From positions 20,630,910-20,694,909 of the forward strand of contig OY992839.1 in the NCBI GenBank assembly GCA_963921425.1: DNA of 64,000 nt. Reading direction: 5' to 3'. This document shows positions 42,787 through 54,400 of the stretch, one piece after another; position 1 is the stretch's first letter; each line of letters begins with the position of its first letter. The notes beneath the pieces are model-generated. The model made no database searches and was not told where the DNA came from. It worked only from the letters and a program-made list of their open reading frames with translations. The translations under genes were made by a program, and so were the position numbers. This DNA comes from Dryas octopetala. Taxonomy: Eukaryota > Streptophyta > Magnoliopsida > Rosales > Rosaceae.

Positions 42787-45700
42787 ATGAGTCATCCATA
42801 CGTGAGCTCGAAAGCGGAGCTGAAACGCAGGGAGATTCAGAAGAAGAAAGCCAAGTCCGGAGGGTTCGAGTCTCTGAACCTGAGCCCCAATGTCTTCAGA
42901 GGAATCAAGCGCAAGGGCTACAAAGTCCCCACTCCCATCCAGCGCAAGACCATGCCCCTTATTCTTGCTGGAAACGACGTCGTTGCCATGGCCAGAACTG
43001 GTTCGGGCAAGACTGCGGCGTTTCTGGTTCCCATGCTTGAGCGCTTGAAGGAGCACGTACCTCAGGGTGGTGTTAGGGCTCTCATCCTGTCTCCCACTAG
43101 AGACTTGGCGCTTCAGACGCTCAAGTTCGCCAAAGAGCTCAGCCATTTCATGGGTACGTACCCATATTGTTTTGAATTAGTAATTTTTTTTTTTTCTGAA
43201 AGAAAGTTGAGGAAACTAGAAGAATTTTAAGTACCCAGTTCATGAAAACTGTTGGTTTTACAAAGGAGTGAATTTTATGTTCTGCATTTAAGGTCATAGA
43301 CTCATGTTAACTTGGTAAGTATGAACCAATATTGTTTAAGTAGTACTTTTATTTATTTTTTATCGAAAAGTGTAGAAAATGGAAGATTTTGAAGTACCTA
43401 GTTGATGAAAACTGTTGGTTTTACAAAATAGCGAATTTTAAGTTCTGCATAAAGGTCATAAACTCATGGTAAGAATGAACCAATATTGTTTTCTTTGTTG
43501 CAGATATTCGTATTAGTTTATTAGTTGGTGGTGATAGCATGGAAACTCAGTTTGAGGAATTATCCCAAAACCCTGATATTATAATTGCAACTCCCGGTAG
43601 GCTGGTGCACCATTTATCTGAGGTTGATGACATGTCATTGCGCACTGTGGAGTATGTTGTTTTTGATGAAGCGGATAGTCTCTTTGGCATGGGTTTTGCT
43701 GAGCAGTTGCATACGATCCTTGCGCAGCTCAGTGAGAATCGCCAGACCTTGCTTTTTAGTGCAACATTGCCCAGTGCTCTTGCAGAGTTTGCAAAGGCTG
43801 GTCTGCAAGACCCTCGGCTTGTGCGTCTTGATTTGGATACTAAGATTAGCCCCGACTTGAAGCTTATGTTTTTCACCTTGCGACAGGAAGAAAAGCATGC
43901 GGCAATACTTTATTTGATACGGGAGCATGTTAGGTCTGATGAGCAGACTTTGATATTTGTGTCCACAAAACACCATGTGGAGTTCCTCAATATCTTGTTT
44001 AGAGAAGAGGGCATTGAGCCTTCTGTATGTTATGGTGACATGGATAGTGATGCTCGCAAGATTCATATATCAAGGTTTAGGTCGAGAAAGACTATGCTAT
44101 TAATTGTCACTGATATTGCAGCTAGGGGAATTGACATTCCATTGCTTGACAATGTTATCAATTGGGACTTCCCCCCAAAACCTAAACTTTTTGTCCATCG
44201 AGTAGGCCGTGCTGCTAGGGCTGGTCGGACTGGTACTGCATTCTCTCTTGTGACATCTGAAGATATGCCTAACCTTTTAGATCTTCATTTGTTTCTTTCA
44301 AAGCCGATTAAGCCTGCACCCACAGAGGAGGAGGTATTACAGAATATGGATGGAGTAATGGCCAAGATCGATCAAGCAGTTGCAAATGGAGAAACTGTCT
44401 ATGGGCGTTTCCCCCAGACAGTTATTGATCTTGTTTCTGATAGGGTTAGAGAGATAATTGACTCTTCTGCAGAACTCAGTCTTATGCAGAAAACCTGTGC
44501 AAATGCATTCCGCTTGTATTCAAAGACAAAACCCCCACCTTCAAAGGAATCTGTTAGAAGAGCAAAAGATTTACCATGCGAAGGGTTGCATCCAATTTTC
44601 AAAAATGTACTGGATGGTGGAGAGTTAAAGGCTTTGGCATTTTCTGAGCGGTTGAAGACATTCAGGTTCCACATTAAAAGCATTGGCCTTTTTTTGTTAT
44701 TTTTTATTATTTTTTTAATTTTTTTTTTTTTCTGTGTATTTCAAATAACATTTCCTGATATCCTTCTATACTGTTTCTTCTTATGGGATTTGAAGTTTAA
44801 AATTTTAACCATTCAATGGCTGATTTATTCTAGACCCAAGCAGACTATTCTAGAAGCTGAAGGTGAAGCTGCTAAATCAAAGAATCTGCAGGTAACTCTC
44901 CACTTTTTCTGCAGAATTCAATTAATTGGAAACTGCATGGTCTCTACTTTAGAGAATTTTCTTTATATTTTTGATTTGCTATTTCTTTATTGAATTTGGG
45001 AATTTCCTGTTGGCATACCGTATAGAGGATCTGAAGGAAACTGTCATAATTGTCTGTGAGGAAATGCTGATTTTACTTCCTTTTTATGAAGATTCCTTTT
45101 GTTTTGTTTTGTCCTTTTTTTTTTTTTTTAATTTATGTAAGAAACACAAATTTATTAGAGTAATTATGAGGATTACTTTCATTGAGAGTAATTCAACAGG
45201 TAAGCTGAGTGGTGAGAAGGTATCAAATAGTTAAACCCTAAGAGCTGAACTTTAAATACTAAGAATGGTCAAATAGTTGAAGAAGCATATTCTTAGTAAT
45301 TGTTTGTTTGCATCTTGCATCTCTTTCCCAGCCTGTTTTTCCAATTACTAGGAACTTAATTTCTGGAAATTTTCTCTGCTTGCCTGAATTCATTGTTTCA
45401 ATTTAATATTTCACCTTTATATATTGCATTCACATTTGGAATCACCCCCCTCCCTTTTTCTCCCCCAACCAGTCCACAATGTATGTTTGTGCTCCTGTCT
45501 GTAGATGTATGTTTTTTCTTTGAGCAGAATATGTGTGCTTGAAATAACTTATGTTCTGTTCAATATGATATCAACTATTTTCTCCCTAGATGTGTATTGC
45601 TTACCTGAATATGTGCTATTACTTGTGTCTTCTTTTCACAATATTCAGATGTGGTCGTATATGGTTTTATATCAAGTATATGGCTTATTTGCAGGGTTCT

Positions 45701-46425
45701 TCTCGTCAATGGGTTGATGTAATGAAGAAAAAAAGAGCTATTCATGAAGAGATCATTAATTTAGTTCATCAACAACGTTCTAATAATCCTGTGGAAGAGG
45801 TAAAGCTTTCAATATAATAATTTATGGTTTTCCTGTTTTTGAAATGCTACCTTGACTACAGTTTTTTTTAATCATAATCGCTAAATTTTGTTGCAAACAA
45901 CTATGTTGATGGCATCATGAAATGTTTATAGCACATGTAGGAATGACTTTCTATTGCCTGCTGCCTAGTTATTAACATGAAGTAGCTTTTGGTAACAAGT
46001 TCTATGATGTGCATCACTTTTGAGACTGCTGCAAGAAGTGATCTCATTCTATGGGAATTAATTTGAAAATCAAATATTGGCCTTGTATTTCTGTTTTCTC
46101 TACAAACCAAGGGTGAAATGTATAGGGAGTTTTACTACTATGGATTATCATTTATAGTGAGGTCAATTTGGAATAAAGACTATCTTTTCAATAAACTACT
46201 TCTCCCGTATATTTTTAGAGGGTTCTCTTACGTTTGAGTGAACATTGATTTCACTATAATTTAAGAGAAATAATACTGATAAACGATGAGGAAGTGAGAT
46301 TTCACTTAGAGTACTCATTGATTCTAGCAAATGTGAAAAGATTATCTTCTCTTGTTTAATTTTGGAGGCTTGTATAATAAGTTTCTATGGGTTTCTCTAC
46401 TCATTACGGTGATATCTTCGTGAGT

Positions 46426-46484
<59 letters not shown>

Positions 46485-48394
46485 GGGGTTGCAGTGTAAT
46501 ATTAATTAATGTGGAAAATAAGAGTTAGTTTTCAATGAATTATTTATGTTAGATTTCCACTTGGTCAAGTTTTGTAGGTGATTGAATCAGTGATGAATCA
46601 TAAAATCACCATCGCTGGGATTGGCTGGGGTTGAATGTTCACTGTCCAGCTTGGTCGAAGCTAAGTAGGACAGCGAAGCACCTCTGCCATGCAGCTTTCT
46701 TTCTATTCTTGCTTTATACTAATTGATGACGGTAATTTCCGAATAGTGTAATTCAAGGTTTGCTCTCAATAATCAATTAAATATGATGCTTTCCAGGAGT
46801 ATTTTATTTTGAATTGTTTGTATTGCCCATTGGCTAAAATGAATTTTGGGTACTCACAGGAAGTCGAAGATGAGATTATATCTTTAAAGGGAAAGGAGAA
46901 AAAAGGTATTCCTTAGTCCAGTTTTACCATTGAATTAGATCTCTCTCTCTTTCTCTCTCTCTGTATTACATATTTTTTGCTCACTTTTAAACTAAGAACT
47001 GATAAACAGTATGGGATATTTGTTCCACGCATGAGCTGTTATTCTAATACTTAGAGAGGAACTTATCATCCTGATTGCGGAACTATTCTATACTCATTTT
47101 AATGAGTAAAGTTGTGAGTTATCTACTAAAATAACTTGGTCAAAGGTGTGTGGCAACTGCCAATTTAATTCTGCAGTTTTTGTCATCATAAGTTTGTCCC
47201 ATTGTTCTGCTTCGTTAGGAGTTGTTTAATTGAAATTGTTACTGAAACCTGGTATTGTTATGAGTATATTTTATGATACCTTTTGCTCTCTCTCTCTCTG
47301 GAAAGATATGCTACTTTTTGCTTATTTATAATTGGAAAAATTTATTTATAATTATTTTTAGAATCTTAGTGCATTTCAGATATAAAATGTTTTAGAATTA
47401 ATTGTTCTAGAATTCTAGTAATTGAACTGTTTTAGTGGAAAGTTATATTACCTTGTAATCTCAAATGAAAAAGGAACTTACATTGAAGGAAAATAATTTT
47501 AAGAACAATGTGAAAGGTCTATTATCTTCCCTCCTTCTGAAGTCTTTTCTGTAGTGCAGTAAATGAACTTATCTAAAGAGGGAAGATAGGATCATAGGAA
47601 ATAGGACAGGGTCAAGGGCAAAAAGAAACCTACAACCTTCGAAAAACAAGACATACTCATTTAATTGTCTTTTTAACATGCTCCTTAATTGTCTTGCTAC
47701 CCTCACTTTTAAACATGATGGGAGTGATCCAGCTCCTTTTTTTTTTTTTTTTTTCTTTTCTGTTACACATTTATGCATGTTTATGATTGGTTTTTGGGAT
47801 TGTTAATACTTTTTTTTGTTTTCTCTTGGATTTTAGAATCTTCAGGCTCCAAAAGAAAGGCAAAAAGCTTCAAGGATGAGGAATACTTTATAAGTTCAGT
47901 ACCAACAAATCATGTAGGTCATATAACTTTTATAATTTCTCAAGTTATGCTGGTATATTGCAATATAAAATTCTTCACCTTGATTTTAAATTCAATAATT
48001 GTTACATCAAATAGTTGTGTGTTTTAAGTTGTGCTGTGGATTTGGATCACAAAAATTGGAACCTGGCTGACCTTCTGGACTTATATCCTGGTATTGTTGT
48101 GCAGCATACAGAAGCAGGACTCTCAGTAAGAGCGAAGGATGATTTTGACTCAAATAGGTAATATTCGATTCTACTTTAGCTTAATGGAAATTGATTTAAC
48201 TAATTTTTAACTCATCTTATGGTATTGGTCTTCAAGTGTTGCTATAAATAAATGAAATCATTTGGTTGGGGGGGGGGGGGGGGGTGGGGTATTTGCGCGG
48301 TTTCTAGTGTATTGTCTGGAAGTTCTTTGACAATTCAATGTCTCATGTATGCCCAGTTTTTCTGGCAGTATGCAATTCCAATATCTCTATGCTT

Positions 48395-48432
<38 letters not shown>

Positions 48433-51400
48433 CTCGTTGGTGAGTGTGCTTATTTGGGGGTTGGGTGGGAGGACAGTAATATCTTCCAGCTGTACCCCCA
48501 AATCAGTGTGGAAGAGTCCTCACTTTCAACCCTAAGTTTTATTAGCTGAGGGGGCTTAATTATCTGAATATTTTTGTCAAGTTTAGATATATGCAGCATT
48601 GTCTTCTCTTATGGTCTGGGCACCAGTTGACCCCATTTTTCTTTATAGGTTGGATGGTGCTGTTTTAGATCTAGTTGCAGATGATAATGTGGGCATGAAG
48701 AGACAGAAATCTGTTTATCATTGGGATAAGGTACTTTTAACTGTATTATTATTTTCTTGTTATTTTGTTTAAACTATTTTTCTCTTAACCTCACGAAACT
48801 GATGGGTGGCAGAGGGGGAAAAAGTACATAAAGTTGAATAATGGAGATCGTGTGACTGCCAGTGGCAAGGTAATTTTTTTATTGCCTATTTTGACATCCA
48901 TAAGTAATTGTACTTGTGCTTTCTTTTGACAATTTGATGCAGTAAGTTGTATGAGAAAATTTTGGATTTTGATGGGTATGGGGCTATTGAGTTAAAGGAG
49001 AAAGAAAATTAAAGAATTGATGATGTTAGGCAATCACACCTAGGTTTTGTAGAAGCCATTGGAACTCATAATAATCCGTGTGATCATTTTCAGATTACAT
49101 ATAGGCCTTATATATAGGCAATATTCCAAATTCTTTCCTGTTTTTCATTATGGACTAGAATTCCTAAGTAAAAAGAAAAGGAACTGCTAAACTAACTAGG
49201 AAGCTACTATAACAAATTGGAAGGTACTAAAAAATTTAGACTCACGGACCCATGGTACAGATAATTCAAGCAAATATGAAATTTACTGGAATACCTGGAT
49301 TAATAGAACTTGAGAGAAGTTAGATTGAAATAAATAGCATGAAATATTATACAAAGGCTTAAACCAACCCAAGACTAAGTCCCTGAGAAGATCCTAAACC
49401 GTCAGACGCATCCTAAATCAATGCTTAGGCCTTTTTTCAAATAAAAAACAAATTTTATTACTATCAAGATCCAATACAAAACTTAGTGAATGAGATGTCC
49501 GCTACAATCATGGAAAACAAAAGCTACCTCAAACTGTACATCTATAGAAATCTCAATTTCAAGCTGACCCAAAATTTCCTAACAAGAAAATGTAAAAACT
49601 AGCGCCAAGCCACAGCTCCTTTCCAGTCAATAAGAATAGCCGAAGAAGATACCTCCCGAAATTCAGAGGATCCTGAAGTCCAAAGAGAAGACCAAAATCT
49701 TTCTTTCTCCCTGTAGTGAATTAACACCCCCTGTGATCTTGTCCTTGATGTATTCTAGAGTTAAAACAGATATAGCAAACAACACACAATATGGCAGCAA
49801 AAGTAAACACAAAGAACACCAAGATTTGTTATCGAGGTTCGGCTAACTTTGCCTACGTCCCCGTGTGATCCTTAGAGAATCACAGCTGCACTATGTATAG
49901 AATAAGAGTACAAGAACTTATTGAAACCCTATACTACCCAACTCGCAGCCGCTCTCTTCTCTCTTGCACAAATAGCTCTCTTGTGTTTTTCCCTCTTGAA
50001 AAACCCTTCCCTTGAAGTCACTCACCCTTGAGTCTCTAACCCGAGTCTCCCTTTGAGTTTCTTCCCTAGAAGTCTCTAGCTATATATATTTTTTTTTATG
50101 AGACTTGCAGCAGCCTATTTATAGAGCATAGACTTACCTCTTACAATATGGATTCCTAATCCTAATAGAATTAGGTAATCTACTTATTAGCTAATTCTAT
50201 TCCCTTGTACACAAGGAAAACCCTTTAGAACTCCTTCCCACACTAAGAAAGTCTTGTGCAAGTCCTATTTGTCTTCCAAAATCGTACCCCACTAGGAAAA
50301 CAACAAACTACCTCACTGCCCAGTCTCCCTACTGCTCTTGGCCAGAACTGTAGCTTCCTCCAGAAATTTCCGACGAGACAAAACCACAACAATCTCCACC
50401 TTGGCGAGTCGGAACCAAAGCCATGAATGTTGTACCTTCGAGATATTCTCTAGTCTTGAAGTAACCTCGAACAAACCTCCAAAACCCCTTCACATTGGCA
50501 AAAAACCTATTGCCTCAATGCACCTTAAGTGAGAAGGTGCTCCACCTCAATCAACTAACTTTGAAGATTGAGCAAGCTCAACCCGAGCTTGTACCTTCGA
50601 ATCTTAATTGCAGCCTCAAGATTCTCTTCGCCTTTTGTTCCATAAACCCATTCATAGCCAACGTTCTCCTTGGATTTAGGAACTAACTTCCAACTGAAGT
50701 TCCTTTGTAGAGACAACCTAGCACACCTCCGACGTTCCCATTCCTTACTCTCACAAGCCCCCTTGAATGTAGCCGGATTTCCCTTACTAACACTATAGTA
50801 ACCTCTGTCCTTTTCCCACCAAAACTTATGAGTTAGCTTGATGGTACTTTTGGGCTTGGACTGCCTTGTGCTCTTTTTCTCCACCTGTTCTTGAACCTTT
50901 GTTGATTGTTGTTGCTGCCCAAACTCTTCAACCCTTGTGTTATGCTCCACCAGCTCAGAGTTGGCCTTCTCTTGAACTGGATTTACCTTCATAACCACCT
51001 TGATTGCCTTTATGGTTGCATCTTCCTTAACAACAATCAAACCTTCCTCATCTTTATTGACTTCCCTTGCTGCATCCTTGAAGTCAATCTTTGATGAATA
51101 ACTAACCAAGCAACAATCATGATTTGTTGCTTCTTCTTCCTTAGCCGTAGCACTTATTTGATGAGACTCTTCCTTTGTGAGATGATGCCCTTGCTCTCCC
51201 TTGTTACAATGCTCCATGAGCTCAACATCCAAGCTCTCTTTGGTAGACGCAGCTGCTCCACCTATCACTGTAACCCCGGAAAGCTTGTAGAGATTATTAG
51301 ATTGCACAACTCCCTTCAGGATCACACTTAATCCTTTTGAGACTTGGAGCTTCCCTGCTCTAGACTTGAATGCATACCCATTCTTCTCTAGAGTTCCAAG

Positions 51401-54400
51401 AGAGATAAGATTTCTTTTCAATGTAGGAATATATTGCACATTCCCAAGCAACCTAACAATTCCATCTTGCATCTTCACCTTGACTGTGCCGACGCCATGA
51501 ATCTTGCACACAGAGTTATCCCCCAACAAAACTTTGCCCTTACTAGATTCCTCATATGTATGAAACCACTCCTTGTTTGCACACATATGAAAACTACATC
51601 CGGAGTCCAAATACCAAGCATGTGGAGTAGAATTACCTGAAGATACCACCAAAAGCTCCCCATCGTCGACCACGACGTTACTTGAGTTTTCATCCCTTTT
51701 CTTCTTCTTCTCCAGCCATATCTGGCAATCCCTTTTCCAGTGGTCTAGTAAACCACACTCGAAGCAACCACCTTCTTCATCGGAATCATTGGACTTCCCC
51801 TTTTTGCTAGATCTGCCCCTCCTTTCCTTCCCTCGACTCTTCTCCTTGCCCTTAGCGTAAAGGCCTTGTGATGACTGAGTGCCTTCAGTTAAATCATCTA
51901 ACTTTGCATATGACTGGAGCGCTTGCACCACGTCATCAAGCTTTAGAGTCTCCTTTCCAAACATCAAAGTTGTTCGGAAGTGCTTGAAAGAAGATGGCAG
52001 GGATCTCAGCAAGATGATAGTCTTATCATCATCCTTGTAAACTTCTTCGACCTTGTCGAGATTAGCTATGCAATGCTGAAATTTGCATACATGATCCGCT
52101 ACATCTCCACCTTCTTCTAGTCGAAGCCCGAAGAGTTCATCCTTCAAGAAGAGTTTATTGGACACCGTCTTGCCCATATAAACACTCTCTAACTTGTCCC
52201 ATGCTTCTTTTGCTGTCATCGCCTCTGTGATGTGAGACCTCACAGATCTTGTGAGGTGGATCTCTATTGAACTCTTGGCCTTCTTGAGAACCTTGTTCCA
52301 TGTTCCTTCTGACGTGGTTGTCGGCTTCTCACCAAGAAGTGCATCATCCAGATCCTGCTGCACCAGCACGTTCTTCATCATCCGTTGCCAATCTGTAAAA
52401 TCATCCTTGCCATCATATGGCTTCAAAGCAGGCCTTAAATCCCCTAAGTCCATGCTTCGACCTCCTCTAGACATCACGGACACCTATTACCAACCTGGCT
52501 CTGATACCAATTGTAGTGAATTAACACCCCCTGTGATCTTGTCCTTGATGTATTCTAGAGTTAAAACAGATATAGCAAACAACACACAATATGGCAGCAA
52601 AAGTAAACACAAAGAACACCAAGATTTGTTATCGAGGTTCGGCTAACTTTGCCTACGTCCCCGTGTGATCCTTAGAGAATCACAGCTGCACTATGTATAG
52701 AATAAGAGTACAAGAACTTATTGAAACCCTATACTACCCAACTCGCAGCCGCTCTCTTCTCTCTTGCACAAATAGCTCTCTTGTGTTTTTCCCTCTTGAA
52801 AAACCCTTCCCTTGAAGTCACTCACCCTTGAGTCTCTAACCCGAGTCTCCCTTTGAGTTTCTTCCCTAGAAGTCTCTAGCTATATATTTTTTTTTTTATG
52901 AGACTTGCAGCAGCCTATTTATAGAGCATAGACTTACCTCTTACAATATGGATTCCTAATCCTAATAGAATTAGGTAATCTACTTATTAGCTAATTCTAT
53001 TCCCTTGTACACAAGGAAAACCCTTTAGAACTCCTTCCCACACTAGGAAAGTCTTGTGCAAGTCCTATTTGTCTTCCAAAATCGTACCCCACTAGGAAAA
53101 CAACAAACTACCTCACTGCCCAGTCTCCCTACTGCTCTTGGCCAGAACTGTAGCTTCCTCCAGAAATTTCCGACGAGACAAAACCACAACACTCCCATGG
53201 TTCCTTAAGTCCAGTTTCAGCATGATCTTCAAAAATCCTCTCACTCCTCTCCCACCAAACTACCCAAAAAATTGCTAACAAACTACATTTCCCTAAATTT
53301 TTGCCTCCTACTCTTCCCAAAAAGCTTGTCTTTCACAGAATTAGCATGCACATCTTACATTGCCTCTAACAATCTCAGCCACAACTTTAAAGCTACTGGA
53401 CAGTGAAGGAACAGATGATCTACACTTTCACTATGAGCTTTACCCATTATATACCACTGAGGGAACATACATACCTTTGGTATTCTTCTTTGAATCAAAG
53501 GGCATGTTTACTAACCAGGAATGAGAATGGATAAGGGGCCCACATGAAATCAGGAATGAGATTCCATATTTTTGGAGGAATTGGATTTTTTTTTGGGGGG
53601 GGGGGGGGGTTTCGAATTGGGAGAGGGGCAATCGGAATGGAAATCTTATGTCCAAAATACCCTCACCTATTTTTTGATAATCCAAAAATACCCTCTATAG
53701 ATAAAATCCAAAAACATAAGATGACACCATGTTCAATTTAGATGAGGTTAATATTTATTTTTTTGTATAATCAGGGTCTTTTTTTTTCTTGCAAAATGAA
53801 TGCCTCTATTATTAGCATTTTAATAGAGGTGTTACAAAGAAATATATCAAATTTCTATTTGTTATATATTACTATAAAAAAAAAAAAGTTTAGAGAATAT
53901 AGGAAATCTATTTTTTCTTTTTACACCACAGCAATATTTCCAAAATATTATAACTTATAATTAAAAGTATAAGAATTAATAAATTTTTTTTTCAAAATGT
54001 TGTGGTAGGATTTATTTTTAGTAAAATGAATTTTTTTCATTTAAAAAATTGTGATTATTTAATAGTTGACATAAATATAATTAAGGCCAAAGTTCACTTT
54101 TAGTTAGTTATTCAATGACTTATTTAACAAATTAATTGACAAAAATGTTAATGTGTCCTTGAATTGCAATGATTTGTAAACTACAGGACTAAAGTGGAAC
54201 CTAACTCAAACTACAAGGACCAAAAGTGAAATTAAGCCTGTAATTAATTTGTATGAGGGCATTTTAGTAATCAAACTGGTTTTGATTCCGATACCTGCCA
54301 ACTAGTAAACACGTCATCAATTCTGGTTCATGCTGATTCCGATTTTTACTCATTCTTATTCCTACTCATTCCGATTCATGTTTTTTTTTTTTTTTTTATT

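Larger units (their letters stand above)
49712..53191 (-). mobile_element. Non-autonomous Ty1/copia retrotransposon, young, gag-only
   Basis: Two 680-bp direct LTRs (49712-50391 and 52512-53191) begin TGTAGTGAATT and end CACAACA. I see only two base differences between them. The target duplication is CTCCC (49707-49711 and 53192-53196). On the minus strand the primer-binding site next to the 5' LTR reads TGGTATCAGAGCCAG, complementary to initiator Met-tRNA, and the polypurine tract AAGGTGGAGAT abuts the 3' LTR. The internal region is only 2,120 bases and holds one long frame for Gag plus protease. Integrase is gone and reverse transcriptase is reduced to a stub. It is inserted in the LINE fragment. 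Confidence 0.95.

Noticed and set aside
42493..43146. 217-codon open frame on the minus strand opposite RH29 exon 1
   Set aside because: It is antisense to the strongly conserved helicase exon; similar shadows appear opposite copies A and B. No domain is evident.
46590..46690. GC-richer patch in RH29 intron 4 considered as an RNA gene
   Set aside because: No tRNA arms, 5S boxes or snoRNA box pairs could be read with confidence.
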